Origin: Streptomyces hayashii
GTDB taxonomy: Bacteria; Actinomycetota; Actinomycetes; Streptomycetales; Streptomycetaceae
Direction: 5' to 3'
Assembly (NCBI RefSeq): GCF_024539815.1
Contig: NZ_JAHHIU010000083.1
Coordinates: 1 to 64,000, forward strand
DNA length: 64,000 nt
Shown here: positions 17,232-25,196 of the stretch, piece after piece
Layout of the letters: each line of letters starts with the position of its first letter
Position numbering within the stretch: position 1 is the stretch's first letter
Translations under genes and position numbers: made by a program
The notes under the pieces: model-generated
Told to the model about the DNA's origin: nothing
The model's database searches: none
What the model saw: only the letters and a program-made list of their open reading frames with translations

Positions 17232-17251
17232 TGTGCGTGTGCGTGTGCGTG
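17232..17251 (+). repeat. GTGCGT microsatellite
   Basis: About three GTGCGT units lie roughly 30 bp upstream of the broken SDR start codon. Confidence 0.5.
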
Positions 17252-17485
17252 AGGGCCAGGGGCCGATCGCGCCGCCGGGCACGGAGGCGCCGAAGGCCGC
17301 CGAGGCTCAGGCCGAGGCCGTCGGCCGGCGTGGTGATGACCGGTGGCGTGCGGAGGGGAGCGCACCCGGCGCTCGGTGGTGAAGTGGCGGGGCCGCAGCC
17401 GGCCGTCGCGTGCTCCCGGTGGCGCGGATGGTGGCGGAATCGGCGGGGTGGAAGGCGCGCCGATCGGCGGTGCGTTGTCGAGGCA

Positions 17486-17511
17486 GGGCCCACCGTGTGC
17501 ACGGTGGGCCC
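17486..17511 (-). terminator. Perfect 11-bp hairpin terminator
   Basis: GGGCCCACCGT and ACGGTGGGCCC flank a four-base loop GTGC. It lies 25 bp past the stop of the oxidoreductase at 17536. Confidence 0.75.
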
Positions 17512-17535
17512 CTTGGCCGTCTTCCCGAGCCGGGC

Positions 17536-18552
17536 TCAGAGCTTGACGATCATCTTTCCGGTGTTCTCGCCCCGCATCATCGAAAGGAAGGCCTCCAGGG
17601 TGTTGTCCAGGCCCTCCCGCACGGTCTCGCGATAGGTCAGCTTGCCCTCGGCGAGCCAGCCGCCGACCTCGCGGACGAAGTCGGGCTGGAGGTCCAGCTC
17701 CTCGCTGACCATGAAGGACAGGATGTCCGATCGCGTCACGGACAGGTTCCACAGGTTGCGCGGTCCGACGACCTTCTCGCCGTTGTACTGGGAGACCATC
17801 CCGCACAGGACGATGCGTGCGTGCAGCCTGAGCGCGCCGATGGCCGCCTCCAGGTGCTCGCCGCCGACGTTGTCGAAGAAGACGTCGATGCCGTCCGGCG
17901 CGGCCTGGGCCAGCTGCTCGGCGACCGGACCCTTCTTGTAGTTGAACGCCGCGTCGAAGCCGTACTCCTCGATCAGCGACTTGACCTTGTCGTCCGATCC
18001 CGCGCTGCCGATGACCCGGCCCGCGCCCTTGAGCTTGGCGATCTGGCCGGCCACACTGCCGACCGCGCCCGCCGCGCCGGACACGAAGACCGTGTCGCCC
18101 TCCTGTATCTTCGCGAACCGCTCCAGCCCGATGTAGGCGGTGAGGCCGGTGACGCCGAGCACGCCCAGGTACGCGCTCAGCGGCGCCAGGTCCGGGTCCA
18201 CCTTCTGGGCGCCCGCGGCGTCGATGACGGCGTGGTCGCGCCAGCCGAGGAAGTGGACCACATGGTCGCCGGGTGCGAAGCCCTCGGCGTTGGAGGCCAG
18301 GACGCGGCCGACCGCCGGGCCGTCCAGCGGTGCGTTCACGTCGTACGGCTCGATGTAGGACTTCTTGTCGCTCATACGGCCGCGCATGTACGGGTCGACC
18401 GAGAGGTACTCGTTGGCGACCAGGAGCTGCCCCGGGCCGGGAGCGGGGAGCTCCACCTCGCGCAGCGAGAGGTCCGACGGGGTGGGCCGCCCCTCCGGGC
18501 GGGAGTCCAGGTACCAGGCGCGGGCGGTGGTGGGGAGGGTCTGCTCGGACAT
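17536..18552 (-). CDS. NADP-dependent oxidoreductase, leukotriene/prostaglandin reductase-like MDR
   Basis: This 338-residue MDR enzyme resembles PTGR/CurA-type double-bond reductases. It has VANEYLSVDPYMRGRMSD near the N-terminus, VFVSGAAGAVGSVAGQIAKLKGAGRVIG for NADP binding, VFFDNVGGEHLEAAIGAL, and the C-terminal GENTGKMIVKL. It should reduce alpha,beta-unsaturated carbonyls. ATG 18552 is chosen by similarity, with AAGGGA ten bases before it. It ends at a strong hairpin and appears monocistronic. Confidence 0.92.
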   Translation of the reverse strand: MSEQTLPTTARAWYLDSRPEGRPTPSDLSLREVELPAPGPGQLLVANEYLSVDPYMRGRMSDKKSYIEPYDVNAPLDGPAVGRVLASNAEGFAPGDHVVHFLGWRDHAVIDAAGAQKVDPDLAPLSAYLGVLGVTGLTAYIGLERFAKIQEGDTVFVSGAAGAVGSVAGQIAKLKGAGRVIGSAGSDDKVKSLIEEYGFDAAFNYKKGPVAEQLAQAAPDGIDVFFDNVGGEHLEAAIGALRLHARIVLCGMVSQYNGEKVVGPRNLWNLSVTRSDILSFMVSEELDLQPDFVREVGGWLAEGKLTYRETVREGLDNTLEAFLSMMRGENTGKMIVKL

Positions 18553-18916
18553 GTGGATCAAGTCCCTTCGATGGTGAGGCAGATGCAGTGAACGGAAAGG
18601 TCTGTCTATGAAGCGGACAAGGGCGGCCCGTCGCGTCGGAAGAACGCGCAACCGAGTCGGTCCTCGCGTGCCGTGCGTTCAACGTGGTGAAGACGCACCG
18701 GAGTCGGTCCCGCGGATCCTCGCCGTCCCCGCGCGCAGCCGCGCGCAGATGGCCTCGCCTGGTTCTCGGGACGTTCGGGGTCTGCACGTTCGACTTCGAG
18801 TCACGTCGCGCGTCGAACGCCCCGGCGGGGACGAGAGGGTGCGCGGCGGTGATCGCGTGGGCAGGTGGGCAGGTGGGCAGGTGGGCAGGCGGGCCGGCGG
18901 CGCAGCGCTGTGGGTG
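18553..18916. other. Intergenic region with 8-bp tandem repeat
   Basis: No coding frame is convincing. A TGGGCAGG-type 8-bp tandem repeat (about four units) occupies about 18858-18893, just past the end of the minus-strand SDR at 18917. Confidence 0.6.
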
Positions 18917-19732
18917 TTATTTGGGCATCCGGTTGAATCTGCGGACGACGCGGTCGAAGATCCGGGCCGGAAGGACGCGGCGGAGCATGCCGATGCTTGC
19001 GGCCGTCGAGCCGGCGGTGCGCCGCAGTTTCGGGTTCCGGTCGGTGGCTGCAGCGACGATCACTTTGGCCACGAGGGCGGGATCGTCGCCGCCGCTGGTG
19101 TTCTTCGCCAGCACTTCGTCGAAGGTGCGCCGTCCCGCCGCGTAGAGCGGCATCGGGGTGTCGGACTGCACGCTGTGGTCCCCGAACGGGGTGTTGATCG
19201 GGCCGGGCTCGACCAGCAGGATCCGGACGCCGTGCTCGCGGACCTCGTGGTCCAGTGACTCGGAGTAGCCCTCGACCGCGTACTTGGTCGAGGTGTAGAT
19301 CGCCATGAACGGGCTGGCGACGAACCCGCTGAGGGAGGAGACGTTGATGACGCGTCCGCTCCGCTGACCGCGCATGTGCGGCAGAACCGCCTTGGTCATC
19401 CGCATGATGCCGTAGACGTTGACGTCGAAGACGTCCTGCGTCAGAGCGACGGAGAACTCCTCGGCGGCGCCGTTGGCGCCGACGCCGGCATTGTTGACCA
19501 GGACGTCGATGCGCCCGAACCGGTCGATGACCTGCTTGACCACGGAGGCGACCGACTCGTCGCTGGTCACGTCGAGGTCGAGACAGGTCACCCCGTCGGG
19601 CGCGGTGACTCGCGCGGTGTTGCGAGCGGTCCCGATCACCTCGAAGCCCGCCGCGGCGAAGGCGCGGGCCGTCTCCTTGCCGATCCCTGATGAGGCTCCC
19701 GTCACGAGCGCCACCGGTCTGGTTGTCGACAT
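18917..19732 (-). CDS. SDR-family oxidoreductase
   Basis: This 271-residue SDR has TGASSGIG at 11-18, LVNNAGVGANG, NVSSLSG and the YTSTK active site, all intact. It resembles the SDR at 51-887 in the VEPGPINT-type region and the basic C-terminal tail (RRVLPARIFDRVVRRFNRM). GAGGAG lies six bases before ATG 19732. An operator-like site sits about 37 bp upstream of the start. Confidence 0.93.
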   Translation of the reverse strand: MSTTRPVALVTGASSGIGKETARAFAAAGFEVIGTARNTARVTAPDGVTCLDLDVTSDESVASVVKQVIDRFGRIDVLVNNAGVGANGAAEEFSVALTQDVFDVNVYGIMRMTKAVLPHMRGQRSGRVINVSSLSGFVASPFMAIYTSTKYAVEGYSESLDHEVREHGVRILLVEPGPINTPFGDHSVQSDTPMPLYAAGRRTFDEVLAKNTSGGDDPALVAKVIVAAATDRNPKLRRTAGSTAASIGMLRRVLPARIFDRVVRRFNRMPK

Positions 19733-20047
19733 CACGGACTCCTCAGATTTTGTATTATGACTGTATGCCTTATGTTCGTAAGACCATATGGCCGTTGTCG
19801 ATCGTTGGCAAGAGGTCGCAGGGGTCACGTCGTTGGCGAGGGGTCGCCTCGGTGAGTCGAGAAGCGTCCGGGAGGCCGGGGACGTCGTACGGTCAAGGCC
19901 CCGGGCGGACGGCGAGCGGGGGAGCGGGAGGGCCCGGTCTTCGCGACACCCCGCACTGTCGACGGCGGCCCTGGTGCGGCGGTGTGCGGGTGCCCAGGGC
20001 GGCCGGAGCGCGGAAAAGTGCGAGCCGCGCCGGTGATTCAGCTGTGC
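19733..20047. other. Intergenic region without a gene
   Basis: It contains the SDR promoter and operator-like site D. Imperfect copies of TTGGCAAGAGGTCGC occur near 19805 and 19835. I see no gene. Confidence 0.5.
19769..19782 (-). promoter_or_regulatory. Operator-like site D (SDR promoter)
   Basis: CTTATGTTCGTAAG is a near-perfect palindrome whose minus strand reads TTACGAACATAA, fitting the TTACGNNCATAA core of sites A-C. A related TTATGACTGTAT lies just beside it, close to the SDR start. Confidence 0.5.
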
Positions 20048-21034
20048 TTACACGGTGGCGTGTGCGGTGGTGGCCGGCGGATTTGGCGACAGGGCGCCGC
20101 GGAAGGTGCGCCGGTAGGCGATCGGGGAGACGCCGATGGCGGCGTGCAGGTGTTCGCGCAGCGAGGTGCCGCCGGCGAAGCCGACCCGGCCGGCGATCTC
20201 GTCCACCGGGAGGTCGGTGGTCTCCAGGAGGTGCCGGGCCCGCTCGACGCGCTGCTGGATCAGCCAGCGTCCCGGGCTCATGCCTACTTCCTCGGTGAAG
20301 CGGCGGGCGAACGTGCGCAGGCTCATGTGGGAGTGCTCGGCGAGGTCCGCCAGGGTCATGGGCTCGTGCAGGTTCTCCAGCGCCCACTGCCGGGTCGTGG
20401 CTGTTCCGCTGGTCGTGGTCCCGGGAACCGGGTGCCGGATGTACTGCGCCTGTCCGCCGTCGCGCCATGGGGGCGTGACGCACATGCGGGCGACCTGGTT
20501 GGCGACCTCGCTGCCGTGATCCCTGCGGACGAGGTGCAGGCAGACGTCGAGTCCTGAGGCGGCGCCGGCCGAGGTCAGCACGTCCCCGTCGTCGATGAAC
20601 AGGACGTTCGGGTCCAGCATGACCTGAGGGAACCAGGAGCGGAAAAGGTCCGCGACCACCCAGTGCGTGGTGGCGGGCCGGCCGTCGAGGAGCCCGGCTG
20701 CGGCGAGGACGAAGGCGCCAGTGCAGATCGACACCAGGCGGGTGCCGGGCGCCACGGACGTGAGTGCCTCCACCACGGCCCTGGGTACTTCCGGGGTGAC
20801 CGCGGTGGTGACGAAGGGTGGGACGACGACGGTGTCGGCGGTGCCCAGCGCCTCCGGACCGTGCTCGACGGTGATCGAGAAGTCGGAGTTGGTGCGGACC
20901 GGGCGGCCGTCGACGCTGCAGGTCAGGACCTCGTAGCGGCCGTCCGCTGCCTCGAAGACCCGGCTGGGAATGCCGAGTTCGAAGGGGTAGACCCCGTCGA
21001 CGGCCAGAACGACGACTCGGTGAACCTGTGTCAT
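20048..21034 (-). CDS. GlxA-type AraC family regulator with DJ-1/PfpI domain
   Basis: This 328-residue protein has an N-terminal DJ-1/PfpI-like domain (about 1-180, with VSICTGAFVLAAAGLLDGRPATTHW and TSAGAASGLDVCLHLV) and a C-terminal AraC DNA-binding domain (about 220-315, with MSLRTFARRFTEEVGMSPGRWL and VGFAGGTSLREHL). It keeps the Cys of the ICTGAF elbow. An upstream in-frame ATG (MNSNSRRDHAM) exists at about 21064. It is divergent from the oxidoreductase-SnoaL fusion, and a repeated element lies at both ends of the shared promoter region. Confidence 0.92.
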   Translation of the reverse strand: MTQVHRVVVLAVDGVYPFELGIPSRVFEAADGRYEVLTCSVDGRPVRTNSDFSITVEHGPEALGTADTVVVPPFVTTAVTPEVPRAVVEALTSVAPGTRLVSICTGAFVLAAAGLLDGRPATTHWVVADLFRSWFPQVMLDPNVLFIDDGDVLTSAGAASGLDVCLHLVRRDHGSEVANQVARMCVTPPWRDGGQAQYIRHPVPGTTTSGTATTRQWALENLHEPMTLADLAEHSHMSLRTFARRFTEEVGMSPGRWLIQQRVERARHLLETTDLPVDEIAGRVGFAGGTSLREHLHAAIGVSPIAYRRTFRGALSPNPPATTAHATV

Positions 21035-21068
21035 GGCGTGATCCCGTCGGGAGTTGGAATTCATGCCA
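21032..21068. repeat. 37-bp direct repeat, copy 1 (AraC start)
   Basis: This copy begins with CATGGCGTGATCCCGT and ends with TGGAATTCATGCCA, a near-palindrome. It overlaps the AraC start codon. It matches copy 2 at 33 of 37 positions in the same orientation. Confidence 0.7.
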
Positions 21069-21261
21069 GAGTAGCGAACGGTGGCGGCGGCCACGCCGAA
21101 CGGATGACGACCCGTCTGCCATGCCGACGGCTCGTCAACACCCCCGCCGTTCCCCTCGTTTCGGCGACGAACATGCCCGAGCAGTGAAGGGCCCTGCCGG
21201 GCAGGACCGGGAGCGGCGCCCAGGCCGCCGGAGGCTGTCGCGCCCCGGTCGAGCTGCCTGC

Positions 21262-21298
21262 CATGGCGTGATCCCGTTGAAAGTTGGCATTCATGCCA
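21262..21298. repeat. 37-bp direct repeat, copy 2 (fusion-gene promoter)
   Basis: This copy ends with the perfect palindrome TGGCATTCATGCCA at 21285-21298 and lies 37 bp before the fusion-gene start. Two copies at the edges of one divergent promoter suggest the AraC/GlxA protein binds both (inferred). Confidence 0.7.
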
Positions 21299-21334
21299 TG
21301 GTGGCGAGGAGTGGCAGGCGACGACGCTGGACGC

Positions 21335-23101
21335 ATGACGAACGCCGCCACCCCCACCCCCACCATGCGTGCCATCCGCCAGGAGACCCATGGTTCCCCC
21401 GAGGTTCTCCAGGAGACCGAACTCCCGCGTCCCGAGCCGGGCCCGAGCGAGATCCTGGTCGCCGTCCGCGCCGCCGGTGTCAACCCGACCGACTGGTACA
21501 ACCGCGCTCGTCCCCTGACCGTCGACCGACTGCCGCTGGTCCTGGGCTGGGACGTCTCCGGAGTCGTCGAGGCCGTCGGTGTCGGCGTCACCCTGTTCAA
21601 GCCGGGCGACGAGGTCTTCGGCATGCTGCCCTACCCCCACGGCGTCGGCTCCCACGCCGAGTACGTGACCGCCCCGGCCCGGTCCTTCGTCCCCAAGCCC
21701 GAGCGTATCGACCACGTCCAGGCCGGCGCCCTCCCGCTCGCCGCCCTCACCGCCTACCAGGCCCTCGTCGACACCGCGGACGTCCAGCCGGGACAGCGCG
21801 TCCTCATCCATGCGGCGGCCGGCGGCGTCGGACACCTCGCCGTCCAGATCGCCAAGTCCCGCGGCGCGTACGTCATCGGCACCGCCAGCGCCGCCAAGCA
21901 CGATTTCCTGCGCTCCCTCGGCGCCGACGAGCTCATCGACTACCACACGGTCGACTTCGCCGACGCCCTCACCGGCATCGACGTGGTCCTCGACCCGATC
22001 TCCCTGGACTCCGCGGCTCGCGCCCGCTCGCTGGCCGTCCTTCGTCCGGGCGGCACTCTCGTCTCGATCCTGCCTGTCCCCGTCGAGGCCGACGAACTGG
22101 CGAAGATCGCCGAGCTGGGCATCCGCTTCGAGCCTCTCCTCGTCGAGGCCGACCAGGCGGGCATGCGGGCCGTCGCCGCCCTCGTCGAGACGGGCGCCCT
22201 GCGCGCGCACATCGAGGCCGTCTTCCCGCTCGCGGAGGCCGCGAAGGCGCACGCTCTGGGCGAGACCGGCCGTACCACCGGCAAGATCGGGCTGACGGTG
22301 GAGGGCACCCGACCGGCGGACATCGTCGCCAGGGTGCTCCGGGCCGCCTTCGACGCGGGCGACACCACCGTGATCGACCGGCACATCCGGCCCGACTACA
22401 TCCAGCACAACCCGCTCGCCCCTGACGGCCCCGACGCCATGAAGGCCTTCGGCGCCGCCTGGAAGCAGCAGTACCCGGACGCCACGTACGAGGAGAAGCG
22501 GGCCATCACCGACGGCGACCTGGTGCTCCTGCACTCCCATGGCGTCCTGGTCCCGGGCAACCCCGAAGTCCCCGAGCTCGCGATCTTCGACCTCTTCCGT
22601 TTCCAGGACGGGAAGATCGCCGAGCACTGGGACATCCTCCAGCAGGTGCCCGCCACCACGGCCGCCGGCCACGACCTGTTCTCCACCCTCAGCGAGCCGC
22701 GCACCCGCAAGCCCCGACAGCCGTGGCTCACCGCGTACAACAAGAAGATCGTCACCGACTACGTGGAACGGCTCCTGGTGAACCAGGACCTGAGCGCCAT
22801 CGACGCGTACATGAGCCCGGAGCACCATGAGCACAACCCCGGCGTCCCGGCCGGCGCGGCGGAGCTGAAGGCCGGGCTGCGGGCGTACACCGAGGAGTAC
22901 CCGGAGCTGAAGATCAGCCTGAAGCGGGTCATCGGCGAGGGCGACCTGGTGGCCGCCCACCTCCACGTCGTCAACACGCCCGGCGAGCGCGGCAAATCGG
23001 TCATCGACCTCTTCCGGGTACGGGACGGAAAGATCGTCGAGCACTGGGACGCCTCGCAGGACGTGCCGGAGACGGCCGCCAACGACAACACGATGTTCTG
23101 A
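21335..23101 (+). CDS. MDR quinone oxidoreductase fused to two SnoaL-like domains
   Basis: This 588-residue protein has three parts. Residues about 8-315 form an MDR reductase (VNPTDWYNRARP, LGWDVSGVVEAVG, HAAAGGVGHLAVQIAKSRGA). About 325-430 form one SnoaL/NTF2-like domain (DYIQHNPLAPDG, FDLFRFQDGKIAEHWD). About 450-588 form a second SnoaL-like domain (HHEHNPGVPAG, IDLFRVRDGKIVEHWD). The two small domains are diverged duplicates. ATG 21335 is preferred to 21284, which lies inside the repeat. SnoaL domains act as isomerases or hydrolases on small substrates, so a channelled reduction-plus-isomerisation is possible but inferred. Confidence 0.9.
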   Translation: MTNAATPTPTMRAIRQETHGSPEVLQETELPRPEPGPSEILVAVRAAGVNPTDWYNRARPLTVDRLPLVLGWDVSGVVEAVGVGVTLFKPGDEVFGMLPYPHGVGSHAEYVTAPARSFVPKPERIDHVQAGALPLAALTAYQALVDTADVQPGQRVLIHAAAGGVGHLAVQIAKSRGAYVIGTASAAKHDFLRSLGADELIDYHTVDFADALTGIDVVLDPISLDSAARARSLAVLRPGGTLVSILPVPVEADELAKIAELGIRFEPLLVEADQAGMRAVAALVETGALRAHIEAVFPLAEAAKAHALGETGRTTGKIGLTVEGTRPADIVARVLRAAFDAGDTTVIDRHIRPDYIQHNPLAPDGPDAMKAFGAAWKQQYPDATYEEKRAITDGDLVLLHSHGVLVPGNPEVPELAIFDLFRFQDGKIAEHWDILQQVPATTAAGHDLFSTLSEPRTRKPRQPWLTAYNKKIVTDYVERLLVNQDLSAIDAYMSPEHHEHNPGVPAGAAELKAGLRAYTEEYPELKISLKRVIGEGDLVAAHLHVVNTPGERGKSVIDLFRVRDGKIVEHWDASQDVPETAANDNTMF

Positions 23102-23140
23102 CGGCCGCCGGTTCGCAGTGATCCCGGAGGGAACGGGCCC

Positions 23141-23250
23141 ATGACCGGACTGCGCTACGACGTTTTCGTGACCCCGGCGATCCCGTAGAGCAGCGGCACC
23201 CTGAACCTGCCCGACGGGGAGCCGACGGCGTGGTCGCCCGATCCTGTGGT
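23141..23250 (+). pseudogene. N-terminal relic of an MBL-fold hydrolase
   Basis: ATG 23141 with GGAGG upstream reads MTGLRYDVFVTPAIP, then TAG, then in the same frame SSGTLNLPDGEPTAWSP. This resembles the N-terminus of MBL-fold hydrolases of the MTxLRYDVFVxP...LPDGEPTAWSP type. The metal-binding HxHxDH region and everything after are gone. It sits between the fusion gene and the TetR gene. Confidence 0.5.
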
Positions 23251-23284
23251 TCGGCGCCCTCGGTCTCCTGGCCGGGACGGGTAT

Positions 23285-23300
23285 TTGACCTACAGGTCAA
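23285..23300 (+). promoter_or_regulatory. Perfect palindromic TetR operator
   Basis: TTGACCTACAGGTCAA is a perfect palindrome with a two-base centre, about 20-35 bp before the TetR start. The same element, slightly altered, precedes the SDR at 23979, linking both genes to one repressor. Confidence 0.75.
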
Positions 23301-23321
23301 GAAAGGCCTATGGTCGGTGTC

Positions 23322-23900
23322 ATGGGAAGGCCCAAGGAGTTCGATCCGGACGTGGCGGTCGAACAGGCGATGCAGGTGTTCTGGCGTCATGGTTACGGCG
23401 CCACCACACCTCAGTGCCTGGTCGACGCCCTGGGGATCGGAAAGGGCAGTCTCTACAACGCCTTCGGCGGCAAGCGTCAGCTGTTCGACCTGGCGCTGCG
23501 CCGCTACCTGGACCTGCAGAACGCGGCCGTCGCGGAGTTGCTCGACGGCTCCGGGCCGGTGAAGGAGCGGCTGCGCACCGCACTGCACTTCATCGCTCAG
23601 TCGGACCTCGCCGACCCCGACCGCCGGGGCTGTCTGGCGCTGAACGCCGCGATGGAGTTCGGGCGCACCGACGAAGCGGTGACGTCGCAGGTGCGAGGCA
23701 TGTTCGACCGCTTCGAGGGCGCCTTCCGCGCCCTGGTCGAGGAGGGACAGCGTGCCGGGGAGATCGACCCCGGGCGTGACGCCGTGGCCCTGGCCGACCT
23801 GCTGCTGAACACCGTCAACAGCGTGAAGCTCATGGCTCGTGTCGAGTCGGGGCCCGAGCGCCTCCTTCGGATGATCGACGTCACCGTCGACCTTCTCTGA
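23322..23900 (+). CDS. TetR family regulator
   Basis: This 192-residue regulator begins MGRPKEFDPDVAVEQAMQVFWRHGYGATT, typical of the TetR subgroup that controls SDR or nitroreductase genes. The helix-turn-helix is around LGIGKGSLYNAFGGKRQLF (46-64). ATG 23322 is chosen by similarity; ATG 23310 is closer to AAAGG and cannot be excluded. Its operator lies immediately upstream and recurs before the next gene, so it should repress itself and the SDR. A conserved Cys lies in DPDRRGCLALNAAMEFG. Confidence 0.92.
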   Translation: MGRPKEFDPDVAVEQAMQVFWRHGYGATTPQCLVDALGIGKGSLYNAFGGKRQLFDLALRRYLDLQNAAVAELLDGSGPVKERLRTALHFIAQSDLADPDRRGCLALNAAMEFGRTDEAVTSQVRGMFDRFEGAFRALVEEGQRAGEIDPGRDAVALADLLLNTVNSVKLMARVESGPERLLRMIDVTVDLL

Positions 23901-23947
23901 CCTGCCCGCCCGTCGTCGGTGCCGGGCGGCCGCATCGTACTCACATT

Positions 23948-23964
23948 TTGTACCTACAGTTCAA
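23948..23964 (+). promoter_or_regulatory. Second TetR operator (SDR promoter)
   Basis: TTGTACCTACAGTTCAA followed by GAAA matches the TetR-promoter palindrome and its flank at 17 of 20 positions. It lies 15 bp before the SDR ATG. Confidence 0.65.
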
Positions 23965-23978
23965 GAAACGGATGAGTC

Positions 23979-24761
23979 ATGAATCTCGGCCTTGCAGGCA
24001 AGACCGCTGTCGTCACCGGTGCCAGCCGCGGCATCGGACTGGCCACCGTCCGGGCGCTGACCGCCGAGGGCGTCCGCGTCCTGGGCGCCGCCCGCACGAT
24101 CACCAGCGAGCTGAAGGAGACCGGCGCCCTCGCCGTGAGCGCCGACCTGAGCACCGCCGAGGGCGCACGCCTCCTGATCGACACGGCCCTCGCGGAGCTG
24201 GGCGGGATCGACCTGCTGGTCAACAACGTCGGCGGCGGTGACGCCCTCGACGTCAAGGGCTTCCTCGACACCGACGACGAGCAGTGGACGTCGATCTTCG
24301 ACATCAACCTGCTCAGCACCGTCCGGGTCACCCGCGCCGCCCTGCCGGGCCTCGTCGAGCGCAAGGGCGCGATCGTGAACGTGTCGTCGGTCGTCGCCCA
24401 CCTGCCGGGTCTCGGCCCCGTCGCCTACGCCTCCTCCAAGGCCGCCCTCACGGCACTCGGCAAGACCCTGGCCGAGGAGTTCGGCCCTCAGGGTGTGCGC
24501 GTCAACACCGTCTCCCCGGGCTTCGTGCGCAGCTCCATCTACGACAGCCCGGAGAACTTCGGCGGGAAGGTCGCGGCCGTCTTCGGCATGGACATCCCCA
24601 CCTTCATCGAGCAGGCGCCCGGGGCCCTCGGCATCACCTCCGGCCGCTTCGTCGAGCCGAAGGAAGTCGCGAACCTCATCACCCTCCTCCTGTCGGACGT
24701 CACCGCCAGCGTCACGGGCGCGGACTACCTGATCGACGGCGGGCAGCTCAAGGCCGTCTGA
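23979..24761 (+). CDS. SDR-family oxidoreductase
   Basis: This 260-residue SDR has TGASRGIG (14-21), LVNNVGGGDA, NVSSVVAHLPG and the YASSK active site, plus the C-terminal GADYLIDGGQLKAV typical of FabG-like classical SDRs. ATG 23979 follows the operator closely. It forms a transcription unit with or beside the TetR gene and is probably induced when the repressor binds its ligand. The substrate is unknown. Confidence 0.93.
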   Translation: MNLGLAGKTAVVTGASRGIGLATVRALTAEGVRVLGAARTITSELKETGALAVSADLSTAEGARLLIDTALAELGGIDLLVNNVGGGDALDVKGFLDTDDEQWTSIFDINLLSTVRVTRAALPGLVERKGAIVNVSSVVAHLPGLGPVAYASSKAALTALGKTLAEEFGPQGVRVNTVSPGFVRSSIYDSPENFGGKVAAVFGMDIPTFIEQAPGALGITSGRFVEPKEVANLITLLLSDVTASVTGADYLIDGGQLKAV

Positions 24762-24931
24762 GACCGGCCGCCGTGTCTGTCCGCCGCTCCGGTGCCGGCG
24801 GCACGCGGAACGAGTCGCTGGTCGTTCCGCGCGCCGCCGTTGAGGCCATTGCCGCGCGGCGAGCTCGCGCGCGCCGCATGCGGCAGTGGCCGTTCCGGCG
24901 CCATGCCCCCGCTGTGGCACCGGTGTCATGC

Positions 24932-25102
24932 CTCCTTGGGGCAGATGTTCTCGCCACCCCGGATGATCATGTCCGCCGACCGTCCGACCGTCCGACCGTC
25001 CGCCCAACGGCTCGACCGTCCGACCAGGGTCAGGTACCCGTGCGCGACGAGATGGCCGACGTCGCCGGTGTGCAGCCAGCCGTCGACGACGACCCGAGCC
25101 CG
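24932..25102 (-). pseudogene. Acyl-CoA ligase fragment with repeat expansion
   Basis: The minus frame reads [22 protein letters not shown], then LVGR, then a short insertion, then [16 protein letters not shown]. This is the hinge region of an AMP-forming acyl-CoA ligase (DGWxxTGDxG...[16 protein letters not shown]). The insertion comes from tandem CCGTCCGAC units at about 24978-25024. Both ends of the ligase are missing. Confidence 0.7.
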
Positions 25103-25196
25103 TCTCAGTACCAGGGCGGCCCGAGCGCAGGAGACCGCAGGCCGACCTCATCCTCGTGACGCTGATTCGGGCGTTGCTTCGCGCACCACGATCGGT

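Noticed and set aside
16375..17251. CRISPR-like array from short direct repeats
   Set aside because: Only two copies of the 21-bp repeat and a simple microsatellite are present, with no spacers or cas genes.
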